Assembly: GCA_019009955.1 (NCBI GenBank)
Contig: CM032232.1
Location: forward strand, 138,632,001-138,696,000
Length of the DNA: 64,000 nucleotides
Direction of reading: 5' to 3'
Source: Riptortus pedestris
Taxonomy: Eukaryota > Arthropoda > Insecta > Hemiptera > Alydidae
The position numbers and the translations under genes are program-made. How positions within the stretch are numbered: position 1 is the first letter of the stretch; every line of letters begins with the position of its first letter. Below are positions 55,601 through 64,000 of this stretch, piece by piece. The notes beneath the pieces are model-generated. The model was not told the origin of the DNA, ran no database searches, and saw only the letters and a program-made list of their open reading frames with translations.

Positions 55601-56101
55601 AGTTTTATAAAATTACTTTTAATTTGAATTTTATTAAAGTATCATTTTCACTGTGAGGTCTGGGATTTCATTTTTGTTATTTTTATGCTCAGGCATTATT
55701 AATTATTGTTCAAGAGAGATATTTATTTTTTTCTAGACAAAATGTGTAATAATTTAGGGAGAGCCTTTTTTAAAAGAAATATATTATTGTACATAATAAA
55801 TGAACATTTTGTGAAATTTGTATGGTGTATAATTTTCACTGTGAGCTCCTGTATATAACAATATTTATAGTACATTTTATTTGCAATAAGATTGATTCTA
55901 TACAATTTTTCGATCCGACATATAGTAACGGAGATATTTCGAATTTTCGAAAATCCTCCCCTTTAATCTCCCCCTCCCACTGGTTCGATTTCAGCCATTA
56001 ACGAACTAGATTTGTCTTTTTACATAAAACGACTAAATATCAAGTTTGGTAACGATTAAACAATAATTGCGACCGCTAGAGCGGTAACAGCCAAATTTAT
56101 A

Positions 56102-56162
<61 letters not shown>

Positions 56163-56257
56163 TAGAACGAACCTGATTTTTGTCATATTTGAGATAGAAT
56201 CAATGAAGAAAAATTTCGAAAATCGCGTCATGAGTTCCCCTAAGGGAAATCTGCTAA

Positions 56258-56744
56258 AACGAATAAAGAAATGTTGGGAAGAGGAGGGACTTGTCGAAGA
56301 CATCCTAGCCGTGACAAAGACAATATTTATATAGATATTAGAGAGTGTATAAGTAGCGAGGTGTAGATGAATGCTAGTTAGTTGCGGTGTGGCATTACAG
56401 ATGTCGCTAGTGGTGGCCCTGCTCTATGATTCCCGCTGCCGGTCCCTACTTAACCTCCTCCCAATCACTGCCTCCCTGATCTACGGAACGCTCAGCTATC
56501 TCAAGAATTCCATTCCTCTCGTGCTCCTCAGCTCATCAATGACATTCGACTTAGGTCTAAGGATTTCCAGAAGATTCTCGTATTATTTGACTCGCGTGTG
56601 GATGCTTTAACGTGTGCTTAGTACGATAATCTCAGCACTACATGGGAATAAATGAAGAAAGCTAAGTTAAAATCTGTCAGGTGTAGGAAACTAAGCATAT
56701 TTTCCTCGTCTCGATACGATACGGATATGGTACCACTAATCTTC
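56258..56744. other. unrecognised stretch with GC-richer block
   Basis: 56370-56620 is GC-richer (TAGTGGTGGCCCTGCTCTAT, TGACTCGCGTGTGGATGC) with a 79-codon plus-strand frame of no known family. No repeat seen. Confidence 0.4.
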
Positions 56745-56784
56745 ATTTTTAGCCGATATCCCTTAATAAGCTATTGTTTTATCG

Positions 56785-57014
56785 AGGCTCAGGTTAGCCA
56801 TGCGAGTTAAAGCGTTGACCTTTATCTCACATGTTAAACCTAGAGTGGCGAGTTCGATTCCCGCCTGGTCAGAGTAATTTATTTAGTGACGGAATTCATT
56901 AAATAAACTCCTAAGTCCCACCCTGGCTAGAAAAGGTTGGTAACCTGTAGATAACCCGTCCCAATTAGCCTCAGTTGCAAAAAGTGGACGTTAATAAATA
57001 ATTTGATTTAATTT
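56785..57014 (+). repeat. tRNA-derived SINE, full length, 13-bp target duplication
   Basis: Best SINE copy, about 230 bp. Box A-like TTAGCCATGCGAG; box B AGTTCGATTCC at 56851-56861; body with CCCACCCTGGCTAGAAAAGG and CTGTAGATAACCCGTCCC; tail GTTAATAAATAATTTGATTT. TATTGTTTTATCG at 56772-56784 is repeated exactly at 57015-57027. The target is a remnant of a reversed HINE (GTTTTATCGTTACCAAACTG). Confidence 0.85.
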
Positions 57015-57099
57015 TATTGTTTTATCGTTACCAAACTGATGTTGAAGCCTTTCATATAGGAAGGGGTGGTGTTAGAGAGGGGGCGCGAAAATTAAAAAA

Positions 57100-57940
57100 G
57101 TCCGTCACGCAGGGGCTGCGTAAACTAAGCAGATTTCCCACGTGAAGTTTAGTAATAGATAAATATACATACTGGTAACACAACACCACCATGAATAAAT
57201 ACAAACGGAAATAAGACAGGTTTCATCCAATTTCAATAAACTGCCGACAGGGAGCGTTAGGTTAGAAAAGTAAACAAACGGGTCTGCCCGCCTCACACCG
57301 GAAAGAAAAACAATTACTAAAATATATCAGAATATAACATATTAATTTTATTGAGAACTATTTACTATATCTAGTACTGTACTAGAGACCTTAATAATGA
57401 GTCAGAATAATTGTTTATTCCAATCAATCAAATTTTAGTAGTCCAAAACCTTAAGACGGGGGGGGGGGTTCCACCAGAACATTTTTTGCATGTATCTCGT
57501 ATAATAAAGGTCTCTTCACATACAATTTTTGGTATTTAAACTTCGAATAATGTAATTTATTATTGTAGCACCAGTATTTGTTTAGTGACATGAGTAGAAG
57601 TGCCGGTTTGCTGATGGCTGGAAACTAAAAAATGCAAATATCTCGGTTAATATTCAGGATATTGAATAAACGTATATAACCAATATTTATAGTAGATTTT
57701 ATTTGCAACAAGATTGATTCTATACCAATTTTTCGATCCGACCTATGGTAACGGAGATATTTCGAATGTTCGAAAATCCTCCCCTCTAACCCTCTAAACC
57801 CCCCCCCCTCACACTGGTCCCATTTCAGCCGTTAACGAACTTGATCTTTCTTTTTACATTAAATGACTAAATATCGAGTTTCGTAATAATTAAACAATAT
57901 ATGCGACCGCAAAAGCGGCAACAGACTCGAAATATATAGA

Positions 57941-57978
<38 letters not shown>

Positions 57979-58065
57979 ATATATATATATATAAAATACA
58001 GTTTTGAACGGACCTCATTTTCGTCATCTCCTGGGTAGGGATCGATGGACATTTGAAGAAAAATT
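57100..58065 (+). mobile_element. HINE-type repeat, long form
   Basis: Perfect 5' end (GTCCGTCACGCAGGGGCTGC, TAAGCAGATTTCCCACGTGA), the long-form middle shared with 8967-10263, a G11 run near 57460, an irregular TA tract (57930-57992) and TTTTGAACGGACCTCATTTT. The 3' hairpin is missing; the copy ends after CATTTGAAGAAAAATTTC. Confidence 0.75.
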
Positions 58066-58462
58066 TCATGCAATAATGCATTTGCGATCTCATATCACAA
58101 GATATTCCCTATTTCTATGGTGGGCGGGGAGTAGGCGGTTACTGAAGGCTGAAAACTAAAACATCCAAATAACTTGTTTAATATTCATATTAGAGAAAAT
58201 ATGTATATAACAACATTTATAGGAAATAAATTGGCATCGATTCTATACACTTTTTTGACCCGACGTATAATAACGAAGATATGTCCAATTCTGGAAATTT
58301 CTCGCCTCTAAACTCCCCTCCCCACTGTCTGACTTCAGCCGTTAACGAGCTGGTTCTTTCTTTTTACATAAAACGCTTATATATCGAGTTTGGTAACGAT
58401 TAAACAAAACTTATGGCCGCTAGAGCGGTAACAGACAAATATATAATTTTGAATTGACCTCA
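58066..58462 (+). mobile_element. HINE-type partial copy
   Basis: Middle blocks TTAATATTCATATTAGAGAA, GACCCGACGTATAATAACGA, CTTCAGCCGTTAACGAGCTG, GGCCGCTAGAGCGGTAACAG, then TTTTGAATTGACCTCATTTT. It lacks both termini and abuts a reversed HINE. Confidence 0.6.
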
Positions 58463-58601
58463 TTTTTAGCAGATTTCCCTTCGATCAGCATTGAGGTTGT
58501 ACTCATGACGGAATTTTCGAAATTTTTCTTCAAATGTCCATCGATCCTACCTAGTAGGTGACGAAAATAAGGTCCGTTCAAAACTGTATGTGTGTGTGTG
58601 A

Positions 58602-58655
<54 letters not shown>

Positions 58656-59058
58656 TAGCTAAGATACCCGGCTTCGCCCAGGAATTCATTTGAGGCTGAA
58701 TGGTGATGGTATTTTTTTGGCAAGGCTTTACTTTGCGCAATATTTTGACATTTACCCGTCCCAGGTGTTTAGGGTTTATACCCGTCGTTGCTGTGGATTT
58801 TTGAGAGAAATGCGTGGCTGTGTTCATTATAAATTACAGTACTATATAGTATATAGTTTACAATAAAATTAAAATGCTATATTTTGATATATTTCAGTAA
58901 TTGTTTTCCTTCCTATTGTGAGGTTGAGAGGTGTCTTATTATCTATTCCATTTATTCACTTAATATTCACGGTGGTGTGTTATCAGTATGTAGACTTATC
59001 TATTGTTAAACTTTACGAGGGAAATCTGCTTAGTTTACGCAGCCCCTGCGTGGCACAC
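58463..59058 (-). mobile_element. HINE-type repeat with Helitron fragment in its TA tract
   Basis: Reversed: left TTTTAGCAGATTTCCCTTCG to GTCCGTTCAAAACTGTATGT, a (TG)n(TA)n tract (58590-58650), then a Helitron 3' end, and from about 58960 the HINE 5' end (GGGAAATCTGCTTAGTTTAC, GCAGCCCCTGCGTGGCACAC). Confidence 0.7.
58654..58870 (-). mobile_element. Helitron 3'-end fragment
   Basis: Starting ACACTAGCTAAGATACCCGG: reversed CTAG terminus with the hairpin-forming CCTGGGCGAAGCCGGG just inside, then GAATTCATTTGAGGCTGAAT shared with the Helitron at 30139. The 5' part is missing, so the right boundary is approximate. Confidence 0.65.
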
Positions 59059-59089
59059 TTTTTTTCTTCTTCACATCGCTGCAGTTAGA

Positions 59090-59267
59090 CATAAGTCAAA
59101 GATATTTCGAATTTTCGAAATTCCCCCTCTAACAACCCCCCCCCCCCTCCCTCTGGTACGATTTCAGCCATTAACGAACTTGATCTGTCTTTTAAATAAA
59201 AACGGTTAAATATCGATTTCGTAACGATCAACAAAAATTGCGACCGCTAGAGCGTTAACAGACATAT

Positions 59268-59298
<31 letters not shown>

Positions 59299-59998
59299 AT
59301 ATATATACAGTAGAGCGTCGATAATCCGGACTAATTAATGTCAGACCACATCCGTATTTTCGAAATATCCGGATTTTTGAAACATCGATTAAACTTCGTT
59401 TTAAGAACAATTTCATACTACATATGGTGAAAGGAGCATAAAAAATCGTTAAATATATTTATGGCATATAGTTTATTAATTAGTATGTAACTAAAAATAT
59501 GTACATATGTACTTATATTAAAATAAACGTTAGAAGTTAAAATGTATCTAAAAAATAGTTGTACAAACAGATACATATGTAAAAAAAAATATCGAACTAC
59601 ATATACATATACATATATGTATATGTATACACAAATAAACAAAAACTCACATGAATGGTTGGGGGTTTATTTCAGTGGAAACAGACAGGAAATAACATTA
59701 TAAGGAAGCAGGCCGGCCTTAGCGGTTTTGGTTTCTCGGAACTGTGTCTAACGAACTTACATACTGAAAAATTTGGTTCTAGGAATTACATGCAGTCTCC
59801 TTCCTGATATTTTTCTAGACGATAATTCAATTCTTTCCCGGGGGTATTCAGAAACTTCAGTTTGGCTTGTCTCGTGTGCATTGCGTTATCGCTAATAGGC
59901 GCAAACCATATTTTTATTTTATTTTTTTTAAATCTCTGGAATAAGTCCGGATTTTGTCGTTCCTGATTATTGACGTCCGGATTATCGAAGCTCTACTG

Positions 59999-60082
<84 letters not shown>

Positions 60083-60242
60083 CATATTATATATTATATA
60101 TATATTTATACATATATATTTTGAACTGACCTCATTTTCGTCATCTCCTGGGTAGGATCGATGGACATTTGAATAAATTTTTCGAAACTCGCGTCATGAG
60201 TACGACCTCAATAGCTGATTTCCCTTAGGGGAAATCGGCTAA
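59090..60242 (+). mobile_element. HINE-type repeat with pogo/Tigger-like MITE in its TA tract
   Basis: AGATATTTCGAATTTTCG, GATTTCAGCCATTAACGAAC, GCGACCGCTAGAGCGTTAAC, TA tract 59264-59307, insertion, TA tract 60000-60118, then TTTTGAACTGACCTCATTTT and the hairpin TTTCCCTTAGGGGAAATC with GGCTAA. The 5' end is missing. Confidence 0.75.
59308..59998. mobile_element. pogo/Tigger-like MITE
   Basis: 691 bp. Left CAGTAGAGCGTCGATAATCC (then GGAC) and right, reversed, CAGTAGAGCTTCGATAATCC (then GGAC) differ at one position. TA flanks both ends. CAGTAGAG...ATAATCCGG termini are characteristic of pogo/Tigger-group elements. No transposase coding remains. Confidence 0.75.
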
Positions 60243-60359
60243 AACATGGCAACTGGTCTGTCTATGAGGCAAATAAGTTTGTGGACTGCAGGATTAGAAC
60301 ATCTCAGAAATTTTCTCAGGCTTTCTTTGCCGATGGCATTAGAGCGGTATTTGCAGCAG

Positions 60360-60405
60360 GCGAGAAATACGCTTAGTTTACACATCATTTGCGTGACGAA
60401 AAACA
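60360..60405 (-). mobile_element. HINE 5'-end scrap, very worn
   Basis: GCGAGAAATACGCTTAGTTT and CATTTGCGTGACG resemble the reversed 5' terminus only. Confidence 0.35.
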
Positions 60406-60409
60406 GCGT

Positions 60410-60960
60410 AACAAGTGGCCCAGAAGGTGGTATTTGAACGGCGTGTTTTGCAACCGGCGAAGATGATGTCTACATTAGGAAAATGAGCGTTATGCAAGTC
60501 GGTGCGAAAACATGTCGGACTTTTACCCCAATGGCTCGGGTCAGAGTGCTTCTTGCAACCAAAACCATTTTGGTAAAGGTTTAATTATTTATCACCGTCT
60601 GAGTGTTATCGACAATTTATCAGTAGCCGTGTGGTAGCGTTTTTCCCATTTTAATAACCACCCGCAACACACTAAGTGCATGGTATTAAACCACCGGTCT
60701 TGCATAGAGGCTTGTGCTGGCCAAACCCCGACCGCGATCCCCCAGTTATCGATTTACCAAGGATAATTCCGGCGTAAACCATCAGATATCGATTCATTAC
60801 GTCTAATCGAGTATTACTGATGATCCACCGGCAGCGCGTGTAATCCCTCATCTCCATGGAATTAAAAATGCATCTTGGCGCCGTTTGAACTGAATAAAGT
60901 CCGGCATTAAATGTAGTTATGTCAATTTTGTACAGATTAATTAACCGCCATTTGCCCTGG
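60410..60960. other. unique non-repetitive island
   Basis: About 550 bp of balanced composition with no simple repeats and no similarity to the repeat families here. It includes AGTTATCGATTTACCAAGGA and TATCGATTCATTACGTCTAA. Frames are short (61 codons on the minus strand at 60857-60672). It could be a regulatory element, a non-coding exon or a single-copy transposon fragment. Confidence 0.4.
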
Positions 60961-61454
60961 AGCTATTTGTTATTTCATCTGTAATATGTGATTTGTATAA
61001 TTCGCTGCAGGGTCCGTACCTATCAATATATAAACATATAAACTCTCTGGATTACTTTTTAAATTATTAGTTGTCTCAGTTGGTATTTAGAAAAATAAAT
61101 ACGTAATAATATGGTATGTAATGTAATTGCTCTGAGCATCCCTCATTTATTATTGATTAATCATTTCAAGAAGAAGAATTTCTTTGGATTTCCGTTACCA
61201 AACGATTTGAGCATTGGAACACAAAAAAAAGTCCATCAGGAAGATTGGAAAGACACAACACTGATTTCATGTCAGCATATATTCGCTATTTTCAAAAAAA
61301 TAAATCCATTTAGTAGATGGAGGTGGTCAATACAATCTTAATTCACTAACCATTTGCATGTTCTGATAAATAAAGCTCTGTTGAAACCAATATTTGAAAT
61401 TGATGCTTGGAATAATACGTTTCATGACATATTCTCTTATTTTTAAAGTGCGAA
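60961..61454. other. spacer, nothing recognised
   Basis: AT-rich. A 76-codon plus-strand frame at 61111-61341 matches nothing I know. No repeat identified. Confidence 0.4.
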
Positions 61455-61665
61455 GACAATATTAATATAGAAGACAGAGAAATCATGTATGAACAACATT
61501 TATAGAACATAAAATTTGGAATAATATTGGTTCTATACAATTTTTCTATCCGACGTTTAATAACGGAGATTTTTGGAATTTTCAATATTCCGTCATGAGT
61601 ACGACCTCAATAGCTGATCTGTTATATGAGTTGTTTACCCCTTACGGGGGGGGGGGGGTTAAAAC
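61455..61665 (+). mobile_element. HINE-type internally deleted copy
   Basis: TTTATAGAACATAAAATTTG, TTCTATCCGACGTTTAATAA, ACGGAGATTTTTGGAATTTT joined directly to TTCCGTCATGAGTACGACCT and AATAGCTGATCTG. The TA tract and the sequence around it are deleted. A run of about 12 G lies near 61646. Confidence 0.6.
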
Positions 61666-61800
61666 GCATTTAGGAGCGATGGAAATATGGACATTACACA
61701 AGATCGTCAAAATAAATTTGACTACAAGGAAATCAGAGTTCTAAATGAGCCAAGTGGAAGTAAAGCCTTTTCGAAGCCTACGAAGAAAGTTCATTGTATA
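61665..61800 (+). pseudogene. LINE family A scrap
   Basis: A frame reading LGAMEIWTLHKIVKINLTTR and SEVLNEPSGSKA corresponds to the AMEMW...EVLNE segment of LINE family A. Confidence 0.5.
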
Positions 61801-61829
61801 AAGCAGATGGTGAGGCAAGATCACACTGG

Positions 61830-62541
61830 TGATTTTATCTCACTATATATTCTCTATTTCTAACTAAAAATCGGATGAGTAGATGTTGAGCGTTAACTAA
61901 AGACTGGACACAATAAAGCAGGAACAAGGAAATATACACTTAATATTTGGGTTACTGAATGTGGTTACTGAATGTAAAATGTGTTGAATAACAATAGCAG
62001 AGCATCGATAGTTTAACGAGATTACTACTCTACATCTTTCGATCGCGCTAATAAAAGCAGGGATATTCTGAATTTTCGAACTTCTCCCTTCTTAACACTG
62101 AAAACGGGAGGAGGGCTGCTATTCCGGGTTTGAATTCAACTTCTAAAGAATATAATTTTTATTGTTGAATGATAGGCGTTTCATTCAAACGCACGTAAAA
62201 TAAAGGGGATATTTTTAATTTTCATATTCCCCCTCTAAGCTAAAGTTAAAGTGTTAAATGAAACAGTTAAATGGCGAGTATAGTATAGATCAAATAACCG
62301 TTTTCAAATCTAGAACGTCAAAATCCTATTTGATGAGGTCATCACTCCACGAATACGCATGTTTCTCACATAATAAAGGCCTCTTGAAAACAATATTTAG
62401 TAATCAAGCTTGGAATAAAACGTTCCAGGATATTCTGGCACATTGTTAACGAGCTATGACTAAACGGAGATCACTGGGGTATCATACCAGTATGTGAGAA
62501 ATTTGCTGAGTTTACGCAGCCTCTGCGTGACGGACTTCTTT
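61830..62541. mobile_element. HINE-type pieces in both orientations
   Basis: 61830-62100 carries forward-type blocks (CTATATATTCTCTATTTCTA, GAGCATCGATAGTTTAACGA). 62440-62541 is a reversed 5' end (ATGTGAGAAATTTGCTGAGT, GCAGCCTCTGCGTGACGGAC). The middle (62100-62440) is diverged. Confidence 0.5.
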
Positions 62542-62638
62542 TAGCAGATTTCACTTAAAAGAATTTTATATTTGGTTTGACCAGTTTCATTACTACAATT
62601 AATATTATTTAATAGGATGTCACTGCTTTATTTTTAGG

Positions 62639-62780
62639 ATTTTAGCAGACCCTTAAGGGAAATCAGCTATTGAGGTCGTAGTCTGGACGCGATTTTCAAA
62701 AAAAATTTCAAATGTCCATCGATCCTACCCAGGAGATGACATGATGATCATATACATATTTGTCTCTTAGCGCTCTAGTG
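62639..62780 (-). mobile_element. HINE 3' end
   Basis: Reversed TTTTAGCAGACCCTTAAGGG, CAGCTATTGAGGTCGTAGTC, CATCGATCCTACCCAGGAGA, then TTGTCTCTTAGCGCTCTAGT with almost no TA tract between. Confidence 0.65.
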
Positions 62781-63342
62781 TATAATTATGTTATATTTCG
62801 CATGGCCTCCATAACTGAAAATGTTTCATTAATGAGACGATAGTCGTCTTTCATAATAAATATTTTTTGGGTGAAATTCCTATGAAAGAAAATATGATTA
62901 ATGAACAAGGAGTCCAATCTATTTAGATGCAGATAGGGTTGAAATTGTTGGCCACTTGATTAGGACATGGATTGATCGATTCCTTGATGATCGCTATGAA
63001 ATTGAAATGTTGTTGCAATGTTCACCTTCACTTCACAAACTGTGACCAATTCCCAATCGTGTTGTGATATCTTCCTTTCTCTCCTATACGCAACAGCTTC
63101 ACCACCAATTATATTTCGTATTTTGACTTATTGATCGAATTGCGTAATAAGGTGTTTGTTTATAAATCGGCCGAACATGACGGCAAATGAAATTAAGTTT
63201 GACCGCTAAAGACTAGAACCCACTGGAGGGGATATCTGCTGAAAAAAAAATCAGAAAATCTGTTTTTCTAGCAAGGGCTTGACTTGGGAGATTTACTGTG
63301 AATAGTTTGTCTTGACGTCAAATCCCTTTCTGCCTTACAAGT

Positions 63343-63405
63343 TAGGTTAGGGAGCCCGAAAATTCTGAAACATTGTTTGCAAGTAGTATAACCCGTCCGT
63401 AACAC
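63343..63405 (-). repeat. sequence shared with 54393-54452
   Basis: Reversed copy of a block found inside the HINE nested in the Tc1 element: CGGGCTCCCTAACCT, TTGCAAACAATGTTTCAGAA, ACGGGTTATACTACTTGC. The family is unknown. Confidence 0.6.
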
Positions 63406-63504
63406 AAAAATATTTTTTTTCTGTAATCGTTGAATAATGGTAACATTACTAAACTGAAATGAGTGAAGAAAGTCAAACATTTTGCAACAGAGTGAAGAAA
63501 GTAA

Positions 63505-63532
63505 TCACTTTCTTCACTAGTGAAGAAAGTGA
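63505..63532. repeat. 28-bp perfect palindrome
   Basis: TCACTTTCTTCACT followed by its exact reverse complement, with no spacer. GTGAAGAAAGT occurs twice more just upstream (about 63462 and 63492). Confidence 0.9.
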
Positions 63533-63682
63533 ATTGCCTTCTTAATTAGTAATAAGTACAAATAAAAAATAATTTGGAATAAGTTGGAAATTAAATGCTT
63601 TTAAATGTTTCTTAACATTGTAAGAATTTATTTTAACAAAATAAATTGAAATGTGAATGAATTATTGGTGGAAATAATCAAT

Positions 63683-63722
63683 AAAGTCCGTCACGCAGGG
63701 GCTAACTAGTCCGTAACGCAGG
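63683..63722 (+). mobile_element. HINE 5' terminus stub, partly duplicated
   Basis: AAAGTCCGTCACGCAGGGGC, then CTAACTAGTCCGTAACGCAG: the start motif appears twice in tandem and nothing else of the element follows. Confidence 0.6.
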
Positions 63723-63863
63723 GTTTTATAACTATGCTTATAACCTTTCACAACCATGCTTATAACCTACCAACAACATACATAATCTTCACAACATCCT
63801 AATTTTGTTCATATTCTGGTTAGATCTGATCATATATTACACGATTACAGAAAAAATTTAATA

Positions 63864-63981
63864 TTACACTCGTGACGAAAGTAGAATTTACAACTCTCGT
63901 GAAATTACCACACTCGCTTCGCTCGTGTGGGTAAACGTTTCACTCGAGTTGTAAAATGATCTACTTTCGTCACTTGTATAA
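63864..63981. repeat. 118-bp inverted repeat (foldback/MITE-like)
   Basis: GTGACGAAAGTAGAATTTAC on the left pairs with GTAAAATGATCTACTTTCGT (then CAC) on the right. The inner arms CACACTCG and CGTGTG enclose a CTTCG loop, and CAACTCTCGTGAAA pairs with TTTCACTCGAGTTG. The arms contain small mismatches. It would form a long hairpin in single-stranded DNA or RNA. Confidence 0.8.
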
Positions 63982-64000
63982 TAATAACTATTCTTTGTGC

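Larger units (their letters stand above)
53417..55851 (+). mobile_element. Tc1-like transposon with IR/DR ends, containing a HINE
   Basis: Outer ends CAGTAGCTCACAGTGAAAAG and, reversed, CAGGAGCTCACAGTGAAAAT (each continuing into ATACACC) are flanked by TA (53415-53416 and 55852-55853). A second copy of the CTCACAGTGAAAATGATAC motif lies inside each end (53577-53600 and, reversed, about 55636-55658). This gives the inverted-repeat/direct-repeat layout known from Sleeping Beauty-type Tc1 elements. Without the nested HINE (887 bp) the element is 1548 bp, the normal Tc1 size. Confidence 0.9.
53217..56257 (+). mobile_element. HINE-type repeat split by a Tc1 element
   Basis: 53217-53416 is the 5' third (GTTCGTCACGCAGGGGCTGC, GCAGATTTCCCACGTGAAG, GGTTAATATTCAAGATAG). 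The same HINE resumes at 55852 (TATAACAATATTTATAGTAC, TTCGATCCGACATATAGTAA) and runs through (TA)n at 56105-56159 to GGGAAATCTGCTAA at 56257. The Tc1 element sits at a duplicated TA between the two halves. Confidence 0.9.

Noticed and set aside
56097..60155. Short frames coding for Ile-Tyr repeats
   Set aside because: They are translations of (TA)n tracts within HINEs.

Overview
This is a piece of an animal nuclear genome, most likely an insect. It is AT-rich, has spliced genes with multi-kilobase introns, carries long (TA)n runs, and is crowded with eukaryotic transposons. I see no bacterial operons, rRNA, tRNA genes or CRISPR. The gene content fits an insect; the order cannot be fixed from the sequence alone (a hemipteran is a guess).

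Two host genes sit head to head. On the minus strand, the first two coding exons of macoilin (4876-4955 and 3859-4000) run off the left edge. On the plus strand is a complete gene for the histone-binding WD40 protein Caf1-55 (p55/RBBP4/RbAp48): nine coding exon positions from 5596 to 39822, all but the first recognised by near-identity to known RBBP4 proteins and joined by phase-compatible splice sites. The 640 bp between the start codons is a presumed bidirectional promoter with a DRE-type TATCGATA and an E2F-like site, the pairing expected for a chromatin-assembly gene tied to S phase. The last Caf1-55 exon is tandemly duplicated (39625-39693 and 39736-39822). Both copies have an acceptor and are in phase, so two different C-termini are possible.

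Introns 1-8 (about 33 kb) and the 24 kb downstream are mostly mobile DNA. The dominant family, about 30 pieces, is a 0.6-1.3 kb non-autonomous element. It has a 5' stem-loop, a subterminal inverted repeat GCAGATTTCCC, an internal (TA)n tract and a 3' hairpin ending in CTAA. I interpret it as a Helentron-associated (HINE/DINE-1-like) family. Other residents are a tRNA-derived SINE, canonical Helitrons (one with a Pif1 helicase fragment), Tc1 and mariner transposons, several MITEs, a Penelope-like element, RTE/CR1-type LINE tails, a solo LTR and a 573-codon reverse transcriptase of the restriction-like-endonuclease class (R2/R4 type).

Elements are deeply nested. The clearest case is 53217-56257: a HINE holds a Tc1 element, which holds a second HINE inside its transposase gene. 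Several nested insertions lie exactly in the (TA)n tract of a HINE, suggesting these tracts act as landing pads. From 40.3 to 64 kb no host gene was recognised. Unexplained islands remain at 48.79-49.31, 52.68-53.21, 56.33-56.62 and 60.41-60.96 kb, plus a four-copy unknown family in Caf1-55 introns 5 and 6.
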